Shown one piece after another: positions 9,724-19,521 of a stretch of DNA of 64,000 bases. Position 1 is the stretch's first letter. Each line of letters starts with the position of its first letter. Source of the stretch: Mytilinidion resinicola (Eukaryota > Ascomycota > Dothideomycetes > Mytilinidiales > Mytilinidiaceae); NCBI RefSeq assembly GCF_010093595.1, contig NW_022985456.1:681114-745113 (forward strand), in the 5' to 3' direction. Position numbers and translations under genes: made by a program. Below the pieces are notes generated by a model. It searched no databases. It saw nothing but the letters and a program-made list of their open reading frames with translations, and had not been told where the DNA came from.

Positions 9724-12700
9724 ATGCCTTTCGTAGATGACGGGCGGAGCTCCCAAGCTTCGCGGATCCGAATCGCCATTGACCGTGGAGGAACATTCAC
9801 GGATTGTCTAGGCATCATTCCTGGAAGGCCAGATATTCTCATCAAGCTGCTAAGCAATGATCCCGCAAACTATGCAGATGCGCCTACAGAGGGCATCAGA
9901 CGCATTCTGCAGACTGCGACGGGGACTTAGTTACTACGAGGGCAGAAAATTGATACTAGCGGGATAGGTGAGCTAAGTTGACACGAAAGCTCTACACAAG
10001 TGTGCTAAATAGAGTAGAAAGCATCAAGATGGGTACAACGGTAGCCACGAATGCTCTACTGGAGCGCAGCTCGACGCCTTGTGCTCTGGTAGTTACTAAG
10101 GGATTCAAAGATCTCCTACGAATAGGAGACCAAACGCGTCCACGGCTGTTCGATCTCAACATCCGAAGACCCGAGACTCTCTTCAAAGAGGTGCTAGAAA
10201 TCGACGAGCGAGTCACGCTGCATACAGCCACCGAGGACGCGGCGCCCATACACCCACTCGAGGGCGAGACGTACGATCTGCGAACAGGCCTCTCAGGAGA
10301 GCCAGTTCGAGTTCTCCAGCAACTAGACAGCGAGAAGTCGAGAGAGGGTTTACAGCAGCTTTACGACTCCGGCGTTAGATCTCTAGCTGTGGTGCTTTTG
10401 CATTCATACACCTTTCCCGACCATGAGCTTGAACTCGCAAAAATTGCTTCAGACATTGGCTTCACTCAGATCTCGCTTTCCTCTCAGATTTTCCCTATGA
10501 TCAAAGCTGTCTCGAGAGGCTATTCAGCTACTGCTGATGCGTACTTGACTCCGCTCACACGCGCATATGTCAATGGCTTCAGGAAAGGCTTCGTTGGCGA
10601 CCTCGAAGACACCAAGGGCGCTAGGTGCGAGTTCATGCAAAGTGACGGAGGCTTAGTTGGCTGGCAGAAGTTCAGTGGGCTCAAAGCTATCCTCTCTGGT
10701 CCGGCTGGGGGTGTAGTGGGCATGAGCCGCACGTGCTACGATCTGGAGAGGAAGAAGCCCATCATTGGTTTTGACATGGGTGGTACCAGCACCGATGTCT
10801 CGAGATTTGCTGGAGCTCTTGAGCATACCTTTGAGTCGATGACGGCTGGTATTACAATTCAATCACCTCAGCTCGAAGTTGATACCGTGGCTGCTGGTAA
10901 GCTTCGGTGTTTTTATTACTGATTTCTGGCTCACTAACACATATCTTAGGCGGCGGAAGTATACTTTCATACCGCAACGGTCTCTTTCTAGCCGGCCCCG
11001 AGTCAGCCAGTGCCCATCCCGGCCCGGTAGCATACCGCAAAGGAGGTCCATTGACTGTCACGGACGCAAATCTAGTCCTTGGTCGACTACAAGCCGACTA
11101 TTTCCCCAAGATATTCGGCAAAGGCGAAAATGAGCCGCTCAACTATGAAGGAGCTCGTGCTGCGTTTCAAAAACTAGCATTCCAAGTGAACGCAGACCTT
11201 GAAGCATCCGGTGGAAAGACGAAATCGATTGAAGACCTCGCCCTTGGATTCCTGGAGGTGGCCAACGAGACTATGTGCCGACCCATCAGGGCGCTCACGG
11301 AGGCTAAGGGCTACAGGACATCTGATCATGATCTTGCAGTTTTTGGTGGAGCTGGTGGACAGCATGCTTGCGTAAGACTGTCAATCGGAGCTATTGCTAC
11401 GCTTTTGCTAACGATGATTAGGGTATTGCTTCAAACCTTGGTATTGATAGAATTCTCGTACACAGATACTCATCTGTTCTATCGGCCTATGGTATGACGC
11501 TGGCAGACCTCGTTCATGATGTCCAAGAACCGTGTTCTACTAATCTCGAGACCTCACTGGAGGAGTTGGATCAGCGACTTGCGAATCTCGAAAAGACTGC
11601 TGTCGAGAGTCTTGCTCACGAGGGAGTTCCGGAAAAGCTGATGAGCTTCGAACATTTCCTTAATTTATGTTATGCCGGCTCGGATACGACTTTCATGATT
11701 CAAAGACCCGAATCAGGGACCTTTGCTGAGGCCTTTGTCGCTGAGCACAAGAGGCAGTTCTCATTCATCATGCCTGGTCGAGATGTCTTAGTCGAAGACG
11801 TACGAGTCCGTGCTACCGCAAGGAGCCCTTCAATAGAGCCCACCTTTACGCTGAGCAAGCACCTCTCTGAATTCCCACCTAAACCCGTTTCATCGAAGAA
11901 AGCCGTAGACAGTGTTAAGATGTATTTCGAGGATGGTTGGTCTACGGCACCTTTGTATACTCTTGGAACGCTCTCTCCTGGAGATCTTGTCAGCGGACCG
12001 GCCATTATCTTAGACGATACCCAGACCATCGTCGTCAGCCCAAAGTCCAAGGCCATCATTCTCGACCGCCACGTTGTCATTGAGCTTGATCAGAAGAGTG
12101 CTGTATCAGAAATCACTTCAGATATCGCGAATAGAGTCGTTGACCCAGTCCAGCTTTCCGTCATGGCTCATCGCTTCATGTCCATCGCTGAGCAAATGGG
12201 ACACGCCCTCCAGAAGACCTCAGTCTCTGTCAACATCAAAGAACGACTGGACTTCAGCTGTGCTCTATTCAGCCCCGACGGTCGATTAGTTGCAAACGCC
12301 CCTCATGTTCCTGTCCACCTGGGCTCAATGGAACAAGCAGTCATGTATCAGCACAAACTGTACGAAGGAAAACTCCGCCCTGGCGATGTGGTCGTTTCCA
12401 ACCATCCCATCTCGGGGTAAGCTAGCCTATATTTATAGTAACACTGACTAGATCTATGCTAATGCCAGTCTCAGAGGAACACACTTACCAGATATAACCA
12501 CGATCACGCCCGTCTTCTCCGCCGACGGCAAAGAGATCATCTTCTATACCGCTTCCAGAGGTCATCACCAAGAAATCGGCGGCATCCTCCCCGGCTCCAT
12601 GCCAGCAGGCAGCGTCGAGCTCTTCGAAGAAGGCGCAACGATCGTATCCCACTTCCTCGTCCGCGATGGTCATTTCGACGAAGAGGGCATGACGAAGCTT

Positions 12701-13897
12701 CTCCTTCATGACCCAGCCCAATTCCGCGGCTGTAGCGGCACCCGCAACCTCGCCGACAACCTCAACGACCTCAAAGCTCAAGTCTCCGCCAATGCTAAAG
12801 GTGCTGCTCTCGTAACAGACCTTATAGGTGAACATGGTCTCGATACGGTCCACTTCAACATGCGCGCTATCACTTCCAACGCCGAATCGGCTGTCCGCGC
12901 TTTCCTCCTCCGCACCCACGCCGAACGTAAAGGCGAGCCATTGACTGCCATCGACTACATGGACGACGGCACTCCCATCGCCCTCACCATCACCATCGAT
13001 CCCACCACCGCATCCGCCCACTTCGACTTCACAGGCACAGGCGAGGAAGGCTACCACTCCTTCAACGCACCGGCCGCAATCACTCGCTCCGCCATCCTTT
13101 ATGTCCTCCGCTGCCTCATTGCGCAAGACATCCCCCTCAACGAAGGCTGTCTCCGGCCTCTTACTTTCACGATTCCAGAAGGCAGCATACTCAACCCTTC
13201 TGCCACTGCTGCTGTGTGCGCGGGTAATCCGATTACTAGCCAGCGCGTCACTGACGTCGTGATCCGCGCATTCGAAGCCTGCGCCGCCAGTCAAGGCGAC
13301 TGCAACGTCATCTCCTTCGGCCACGACGGCGATGCAGCTTACTCCGGTTTCGGCTTCGGCGAGACAATCTGCGGAGGCAGCGGTGCAGGACCCGGGTGGC
13401 ATGGGACCAGCGGCGTGCATATCCATATGACGAACACGCGGATCACCGACCCAGAGATCCTAGAGAAGCGTTACCCCGTCGTGCTTCGCCAATTTGAGAT
13501 CAGAGACGGCAGTGGCGGACGCGGTAAATGGAACGGGGGCAACGGGATCAGGCGAGTGTACGAGTTTGGGAAGGACATGGGTATGAGTGTTGTGAGTGAG
13601 CGGCGGGTGGTGAGACCGTATGGGATGAAAGGGGGCGGGGAGGGGGCGAATGGGGTCAATTTTCTGGCGAAGAAGAAGGAGGGCGGGGAAAGAAGGTAGT
13701 GTAGAGTGGGAGGCAGGAAGGATTTCAAGGTCGGAAGGGGAGATTGGTTTGTTATCGATACCCCCGGGGGAGGAGGTTGGGGGGTTGAGGGGGCAGCAGA
13801 TGGGGAAGAGGGGGAGAGTGAGGAGAAGAAGCAGAAGGAGGTAGATGACATCAGGTTTTTGACGAGATTCCAGATGGAGCAGGAGAGGTCGAATTAG
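9724..13897 (+). pseudogene. 5-oxoprolinase / hydantoinase (HyuA-HyuB fusion) with two in-frame UAG codons
   Basis: The family hydrolyses 5-oxoproline to glutamate with ATP in the cytosol (gamma-glutamyl cycle), or related hydantoins. Exons are 9724-9967, 10018-10896, 10950-11371, 11422-12416 and 12469-13897; four introns of 50-53 nt have good splice sites and the total is exactly 1323 codons. The HyuA part starts [15 protein letters not shown] and contains MGTTVATNALLER, LSGPAGGVVGMSR and GFDMGGTSTDVSRF. The HyuB part contains NHPISG, GTHLPDITTITPVF and near the end DTPGGGGWG. TAG codons at 9928-9930 (between GT and LLRGQKID) and 13697-13699 (before CRVGGRKDFKVG) interrupt an otherwise well kept sequence. 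The first fits a CAG to TAG change in a CpA context, the RIP target. The gene may be newly dead, strain-specific, read through, or affected by base-calling errors. Confidence 0.85.
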
Positions 13898-15284
13898 AGA
13901 GAGAGAAGTGAAAACGTGGTGTAGTCATGATTATGAAGCTCTAAATACCGCAGATTAATGCGTGGGACTTGGTACTTCATATCCTTTTCTTCCTAACGTC
14001 CAGCCATCCTTTCTTCAGGCCCTGAAACCCAGATTCTAGGACGGAATAGCTTCACACCTATTTCAATTCTCACTGCTCACGCTCCGACCTTTCTCCAACA
14101 GCGCGACTGCTTGACACCCCCACCTTCTATAGCTTCTTCGCTCGCGCATCAACCCCGCTACACCAGTCTCAATCACATTAAATCGCATGTACACACTGTA
14201 AGCCACGACCAGCGTGAAGCATGCTGACCCCCGCAGATGTTCCTTACACACGCAATCGGTGCGTGGATGCCAGGTCGCGTCATTTAAAGGGAATCGCAAT
14301 CCCAGCGAGCTTGCCTTTTATACGCCTCGCAGCGTTGAAAAACGAAGCCAAGTTCAACAAGGGTAAGAGAGATAGCGTTTTCTAAGACCGCCTTAACATT
14401 GCATTCGATCAATACCATAAGACTCGATACTCCCTCATATTATCAAAGGAAGATTTGACGTACGCATCTCTAAGGACAATTACCAAGCACTTCTAAGGTA
14501 GATGATGACCGGAATCTACACTAGAAGAGTCCGATATGATATACGGACTATCGCATGCTCTACAAAATTCGCCTTCCGTGGCTTCCAAGGACGCAGTGGC
14601 AAGATTTCAAGGTGCAGACGCCGTGGAATAAGAGTGATGGAGACGATCTGAAAAACTTCATCAAAGAAACAGTGGAGGACCGGAATATGAACCCGAAGCG
14701 TCTGAACACGCTCGATGGCATTGGCGCCACTATCATCCCCAGCATGGCATCGTCGTTATTGCCATCATCCTTCCCATGACTGTTCTCCCCAACGCTCGCG
14801 ATCCAAACCCCACCCGTGCCTGCCAAATTAAGCAACGCATCATCATACTCGCCATCATCGTCCACGAGGATTGGAGACCCCAAATTAGTGTACGACTGTT
14901 CCTGAGGCATAGGACTAAATGTTCCAGAATATGTTATCGACGATTACACGTGCTACTTATTGATGTTGGACGTGAACTTAGACATCGTTAGCGCGGCACT
15001 CTGGCTCAGCGTGTTTCATGCTAAGCTCTCTATTTGTTTTAATAACTCTCCGGTTATACAGCTGACGCAGGAGTAATGTCAGCTGCCCGTGATGGATTTC
15101 ACTTTTGCCCGGAATATCTTTTGCTCATTTCTCGTGCCTGAGTCTATAAAATCCAATCTTCAGCAAGTCCGAAGGAATGGTATGTTGGCGGAGATAATGT
15201 TTTGAAAATAACGGTAAAGAACAAACCCTCCTAGAATATGCCGCTGTTTTCCTGCCCACACAATCTCTTCTTGAAATTTAAAAC
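13898..15284. other. 1.4-kb region without a recognisable gene
   Basis: It lies between the oxoprolinase 3' end and the 3' end of the first UstYa-like gene. Overlapping frames occur at 14555-14779 (plus) and 14560-14910 (minus), but neither shows a known domain or a convincing exon structure. The minus-strand one, rich in Asp and Gly, could be a remnant of a regulatory gene; there is no positive evidence. CCGGAAT motifs occur near 14506 and 15106. Confidence 0.4.
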
Positions 15285-16279
15285 TCATATCCATAACCTA
15301 TCATTCGCTCTATTCTGATCCAGATACTCATAAATCTGCCCATAGTCTTTGCAAACATGCAGCGCATCCCATCCATCGCTCCCCATAAAGCCCTCTGGAA
15401 ACGTCGTCTCAGCTCCTTCCAGTGCTACATCTCCACAGCACATGATGCTCAGCCGGAGATACTCAAAGCAATGCTGCAGATGGAATGTCATCGCGGTTGG
15501 CAGCTCCCTAGGATTTTCTGACGTAATAGCGGAGTAGACGGCGAGGATGTTATACTGCACTCGCAATCGCGTATCAGCAACATCCGTGTGTCTTAAGTGA
15601 GAGAGTATTAGGAGGACATGGTAGCGCTTACGAGGCAATGTAACTGATGCGGCATCGATGTCGTGAGGACGGTCATGTTGGTATAGTCGTGGATAGGGGT
15701 GGGGAGGTTGTCATATTCGGCTGGATGCTCAACGTGAACGTATCCGAGCCCCTCTGGTTCCATTTGTTAGGAATCAAGCTCGGCTAGAAATGGACAGAGA
15801 TATAGATAGGAGGACGCACTTGGAACGATACTCAGCCATTTCTCCTGCACCGCATCGCTCCAGAACTCAGACGTGTTTTCGGGGACGAAGGACAGATCTC
15901 GGCCGAACTTCGTGATTTGTTGCGAGACTAGCATAACTGAGTTCAGCCGCCCGCCTTTCTTTTTCAAATATCATCTGAAATGGATTAGACAACACTTACA
16001 GCGGGGCGCGAAGCCCGTCACATCGCCAGCAAACTCGTACCGCTGCTTCTGCCACCCATGCCACCGCGACTCGGCAACCAGGACAAGAATAATGAGGATA
16101 AGTGACGTATCTACGATCCACCAATTCGAGCGTAGAAGCGCCCACGCCCGACCTCGCCGTGTCAATGCTCGTGGCGGGTGCCAGTCACTCTTTTCTCCTA
16201 TTAGCGACTCTTCGATCTCGGTTGAGGAGGCCGAGGGCTCGGAGGAGCGGACGGGGTGGTAGGCCGTATCCGGGGTCAT
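15285..16279 (-). CDS. UstYa-like (DUF3328) oxidase of the peptide cluster, copy 1
   Basis: A 259-residue membrane-anchored protein of the family that oxidatively cyclises dikaritin RiPPs (ustiloxin, phomopsin, asperipin) in the secretory pathway. Exons on the minus strand are 16279-16000, 15927-15820, 15753-15632 and 15554-15285; introns are 72, 66 and 77 nt and the frame closes exactly. Residues about 53-70 (IVDTSLILIILVLV) form one membrane helix after a basic tail. Family landmarks follow: DLSFVPENTSEFWSD, KWLSIVPKGLGYVHV, the first HxxHC as HQLHC (165-169) and the second as HLQHC (195-199) just before FEYLR. Both paired motifs, thought to bind a metal, are intact. The start at 16279 is preferred over an upstream in-frame GTG. 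The gene runs in the same direction as the precursor gene 650 bp upstream. Confidence 0.88.
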
Positions 16280-16930
16280 CTTTTGGTTGGAATGGCACAC
16301 TGAGTGGGCTGATTACGGTTTTTAAAAAGAGAAGGAGACGGCGATGAGAGGTCAATGTGCGCGGTCGATGTTAAATAGCTCGGACACGGCGCCCCGCGGG
16401 ACAATCTAACCGTCTCTGAGTAGGCACTACAGGCTCCCATGCCACTTTCATGCCGTTGACTCGCGAGAGATAGTCGGGGCCAGGGAGGCATACGCAGTCA
16501 CGGCAAATAGGTGAAATTCATGGGTTGAGCGATTCCATCTATAGTTGGAGGTAGGGAGCGCAGCAAAGATAAGTTACGAGAAGTCTCTGCTCATGGTATC
16601 GCTAGCTATCTTATCTCCAGAAAGAAATCAACGTAATCCACTTAAAGTCACCACGTCATCTTCATCTACATTCTACGTAGTAGAGGCCCTCCACCCTAAT
16701 AAAGAACGGACGCCTGGCGGCTATCTCGACGCAAGCTCAACCTCACTGATGGCTAGCTAAATAGGACTCCAGCTGTAAACCTCACCGAACTCACCTCTGC
16801 CACCGACTAGACCCGGTCCATTCTGTCGATCAAAGAAATCCTCAATATAGTCCTGCTGCCTTCATGGCTCGCCCACGGTCAATGGCGCTGGGCCTTCGAA
16901 GCCCCCGTAATAGCCACATGCACGGAAAGC
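16280..16930. promoter_or_regulatory. promoter region of UstYa-like copy 1; 3' region of the precursor gene
   Basis: About 650 bp between the precursor stop and the ATG of the first UstYa-like gene, both on the minus strand. No known domain or RNA was found. A GC-rich patch (GGCGCCCCGCGGG at 16388-16400) lies about 110 bp upstream of the ATG. No copy of the TTCCGGA motif of the divergent promoter is present here. Confidence 0.4.
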
Positions 16931-17403
16931 TTAGTTTTTGTAGCCTTGATGGCGTTAGCATCCTGTATTCACGTTCAAGGCTGCAAGTTACTTACCAATG
17001 CGGGCAGCGAGTAGATTGACTTCGTCATCACCACTGACTTGGGTTGGGTTTTCCGCGAGGGCATTATAAGCGGAGTCGCGCTTTTCCTTGTACCCGATAC
17101 GGGCAGCGAGAAGGTCGACCTCGTCATCGCTAGCAACTTGCGTAGGATTCTCCGCAAGAGCTTTGTACGCGGTGGAGTCGCGCTTGTCCTTGTACCCAAT
17201 ACGGGCAGCGAGGAGATTGACTTCATCGTCGCTGGCAACCTGCGTAGGATTCTCCGCAAGAGCTTTGTACGCGGTGGTATCGCGCTTGTCTTCATGACTT
17301 AGCATCACCTTTTAGGAGAAAGATATGTCAAAATGTTACCAGCAATAGGAGCCGCCGCAGCGAAGCTTGCCATGGCAAGAGTAAAGGCAAGTGTGAACTT
17401 CAT
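16931..17403 (-). CDS. secreted repeat-containing RiPP precursor (dikaritin-type) with Kex2 sites
   Basis: Predicted 123-residue precursor. Exons on the minus strand are 17403-17340, 17289-16996 and 16944-16931. Intron 1 (50 nt, GTAACA...AAG) and intron 2 (51 nt, GTAAGT, perfect GCTAAC branch site) keep frame. Residues 1-21 (MKFTLAFTLAMASF, then AAAAPIA) form a signal peptide. DKR follows at once, then three units at 25-58, 59-92 and 93-123. Each starts D(T/S)(T)AY(K/N)ALAENPTQV, has SDDEV or GDDEV in the middle and ends LLAARIGYK; units 1 and 2 end in DKR and EKR. The last unit stops at GYKN, encoded by a 14-nt final exon. Signal peptide, near-perfect repeats and Kex2 dibasic sites among UstYa-like genes define fungal dikaritin precursors. 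Candidate cores contain the conserved Tyr of ARIGYK, next to the Kex2 site, or of AYKA. Which one is modified cannot be told. The compound is not recognised. Confidence 0.85.
16996..17289 (-). repeat. three tandem 102/99-bp coding repeats of the precursor
   Basis: Three head-to-tail copies code for the precursor's repeat units. Copies 1 and 2 are 102 bp; the last lacks one codon (DSAYNA instead of DSTAYKA), and that in-frame loss supports the chosen reading frame. All three reading frames are open over much of the array, but only this one gives Lys-Arg sites at every boundary. Changes between copies are few and partly silent, pointing to recent duplication or gene conversion within the array. 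Confidence 0.85.
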
Positions 17404-18504
17404 ACTGGAGAGATCTTGCTGTTCCGGAGAATGCTGGTATTACTGACACGACAGCTAGAGCTTTGAGAGATGAGGAGATAGAGGCCCTTGGTCAAGCGGA
17501 TGCACGTAGTCAGTCTTGTATCTTCCACCTTCAGATCCCGCGAAGCTCCTCGGTCCAACCGACCATTCGAAATCCCTTACATCATTCGGTTCCTTGGATA
17601 GTTGGCCACATGGGCATCGAGAAATGGAGCTGCAGTGTGATAGTATTCCAACAGCACGCCATCGCCCGTTTGGGGGACACAGGCCGACCAGCCATGATTA
17701 GCATGTGCGATGGGCAACATTCTCCACTCTATATATTAAAGCACGGACTGAACAACTGGCAGGGCGTCGAATATAACGCTAAGCGCGGCATGAACAGTCT
17801 AGGATCGCTCCCTCAAGGTTGGTCGTTATTTCCCATAGAATGGTATGGGGTCGGTGGATTTAGGTTGCAGTCGAAGGCGGTCAACTGAGAGTAGGCATAG
17901 AGTACATACACCAGAAAGGAAAATCATTGCCCAGTATGCATCTACAGAAGCATCAGCTGGCGGCTAAACAAAATTGGTTACATTCGTCTTGACGTAGACG
18001 AAGGAACATATATGTAGGGATACAAAGCGGATGTAAGCTAGACAGTCCGATGGTAACCTACCTGACCTTTGCTACCGGGAAAAGAATGGCTGTATCGGAT
18101 TCATTCGGAATGGCATGTCCGGTGTTGAAATTGACGTCCCCAACGTACATCCGGAATCCCCTCCCCTCCGAAACCCTGACGCACGTGTAGCCTGAACTGT
18201 TCCGGATGGGGGTGAATTCCGGATGTACGTTGCCGCACAGAACGACCTGACATGGACCTTCATACAGGGCAGAATTGAACGGTGATCTGCTTATCTTCGG
18301 CACTTGATATGTATGTACACTGGTAAGCGGGGCTCATTGCATATCTCGGGTGTCTCCTTACCTTGCCTTTTAATCTCAAACGCTGATGTAACACAGCGCA
18401 CTTTGACACACAGCACCTTCTTCTTGTCCTAGTCTGCCAGACTGCTACTTTACCATCAACCATTCCTCAACTTCCTAACGTTTGATTCAAACATCTCTCC
18501 TAAC
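17404..18504. promoter_or_regulatory. 1.1-kb divergent promoter between the precursor and UstYa-like copy 2
   Basis: The precursor gene (minus) and the second UstYa-like gene (plus) are transcribed away from this region, so it probably drives both. CTGTTCCGGA occurs at 17418-17427 and again near 18198-18207. CCGG-centred sites cluster at 18,090-18,230. A TATA-like ATATATTAAA lies near 17,731. Frames within it (17463-17888 plus; 18058-18303 minus) show no known domain and are treated as non-coding. Confidence 0.55.
18141..18232. promoter_or_regulatory. 17-bp perfect inverted repeat with CCGG motifs, candidate operator
   Basis: The left arm, caacgtacatccggaat (18141-18157), is the exact reverse complement of the right arm, attccggatgtacgttg (18216-18232), with a 58-bp spacer. 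Each arm contains TCCGGA, which is itself palindromic, and another TTCCGGAT lies in the spacer near 18199. Fungal Zn2Cys6 activators bind paired CGG/CCG triplets, so this could be the site of a cluster-specific regulator; no such regulator gene is seen in the window. A hairpin or small inverted element is an alternative. Confidence 0.5.
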
Positions 18505-19521
18505 ATGTTTGGCTTCAAGTTTGGGTCTAAAAGGTTTCCGTTCATGGAACGGGAAAAAACAGTGTACGCTGCTCTCCGTGATGGAGCTTCATCTCCGAGT
18601 GATGACGACCTCGAGGAGAAGAACAGCTACGCGAGACCCACCTCGACGATGCCAGGACGGCTCTGGAGAATATCAGTAGTACTGTTGCTCCTGGCTACAA
18701 ACCTCTCGACTCTCATTGCTCTCATAACGACTAAACAACTTGCTGCTCAGATCGATTCAGGAGATCCGGTGTATACACCAAAGTCCTGGGGTGAGTTTGG
18801 AACGCGAAATACGGAGTCTAGGATATAGCGGCTAATTGATGCCATAGCTCGAGTTGACACACTCCCAACGACCTTTACACGGTTCAACTGGTGGACCGTA
18901 TACAGCGAAAAGAACTTCACGGAGACGGACGCTCTCTGGGACGCCATCAATCCCGCCCATGGCTTCATTGCCATGGATCGCGAGTGGGCGAAATCCCAAC
19001 ATTGGCCAGACAGCATGCACTTACCGAGCGATCCGAGCAAGAATGTGTATCTCCTGGAGGCGTATCACCTCCTCCACTGCGTGGCAAGTATTCCGCCACC
19101 TTGCAAGTTCAGTAATTTGACATTTTGCTGATGCCTTGACGAACAGACGGTTATCCGCAAGACCTTTTGGCAAGCCATACACCGCGAGGAGCCTTACTAC
19201 TTTAATCCCCCGCACGCAGGTCATTGCATCGATATGCTGCGGCAGTACGTGATGTGCAAAGCGGACAACACACCACTGTATCTTTTTGGCGATGACACCG
19301 CGGGAGATGAGCAGTACCGAAAATGCAACAATTGGGACGTTCTGAGGCAATTCGCTACTGATAATTCGGCATGCTACCGTGATACGCCACCAGATGTTGA
19401 CAAGAACACGTTCCCGCTTGGGGCCCACTTTGGGTACTGCGACGGTGGATATGACGGGCTAATAGAGGGGGAGAGGCGAGGGCCCTGGAAACACGGCGTT
19501 GTTTTTGACGGGCCGGATTGA
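18505..19521 (+). CDS. UstYa-like (DUF3328) oxidase of the peptide cluster, copy 2
   Basis: A 298-residue protein. Exons are 18505-18790, 18848-19083 and 19147-19521. Intron 1 is a normal 57-nt GT-AG intron. The second (19084-19146) is best read as a GC-AG intron with a GCAAGT donor, which keeps the family spacing after the first motif (HCVTVIRKTF); a GTGGCA donor three bases earlier would drop one Val. A membrane helix lies at about 54-76 after a charged N-tail. The motifs are HLLHC (169-173), in place of the commoner HQLHC, and HAGHC (197-201) followed by IDMLR. The C-terminal part is about 90 residues longer than in the other two copies and contains CKADNT, KCNNWDVLR and GYCDGGYDG, with several extra Cys. 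It may therefore act on a different bond or partner. It diverges from the precursor gene across a 1.1-kb promoter region. Confidence 0.85.

Noticed and set aside
14560..14910. 116-residue minus-strand frame as a cluster regulator
   Set aside because: No Zn2Cys6 or other DNA-binding motif can be seen, and an equally long frame overlaps it on the other strand.
16975..17295. Second open frame over the tandem repeats (Arg/Lys/Pro-rich, minus strand) as the real precursor
   Set aside because: It joins to the signal-peptide exon only through a less fitting acceptor, lacks regular dibasic sites at repeat boundaries, and the one-codon length difference of the third repeat is explained equally well by the chosen frame, which gives coherent Kex2-bounded units.
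17463..17888. 141-residue plus-strand open frame in the divergent promoter as a gene
   Set aside because: No domain, signal or codon pattern supports it, and it lies where both flanking genes need promoters.
18058..18303. 81-residue minus-strand frame as a second small peptide gene
   Set aside because: It overlaps the inverted repeat, has no signal peptide or dibasic repeats and no plausible exons joining it. It is kept as non-coding.
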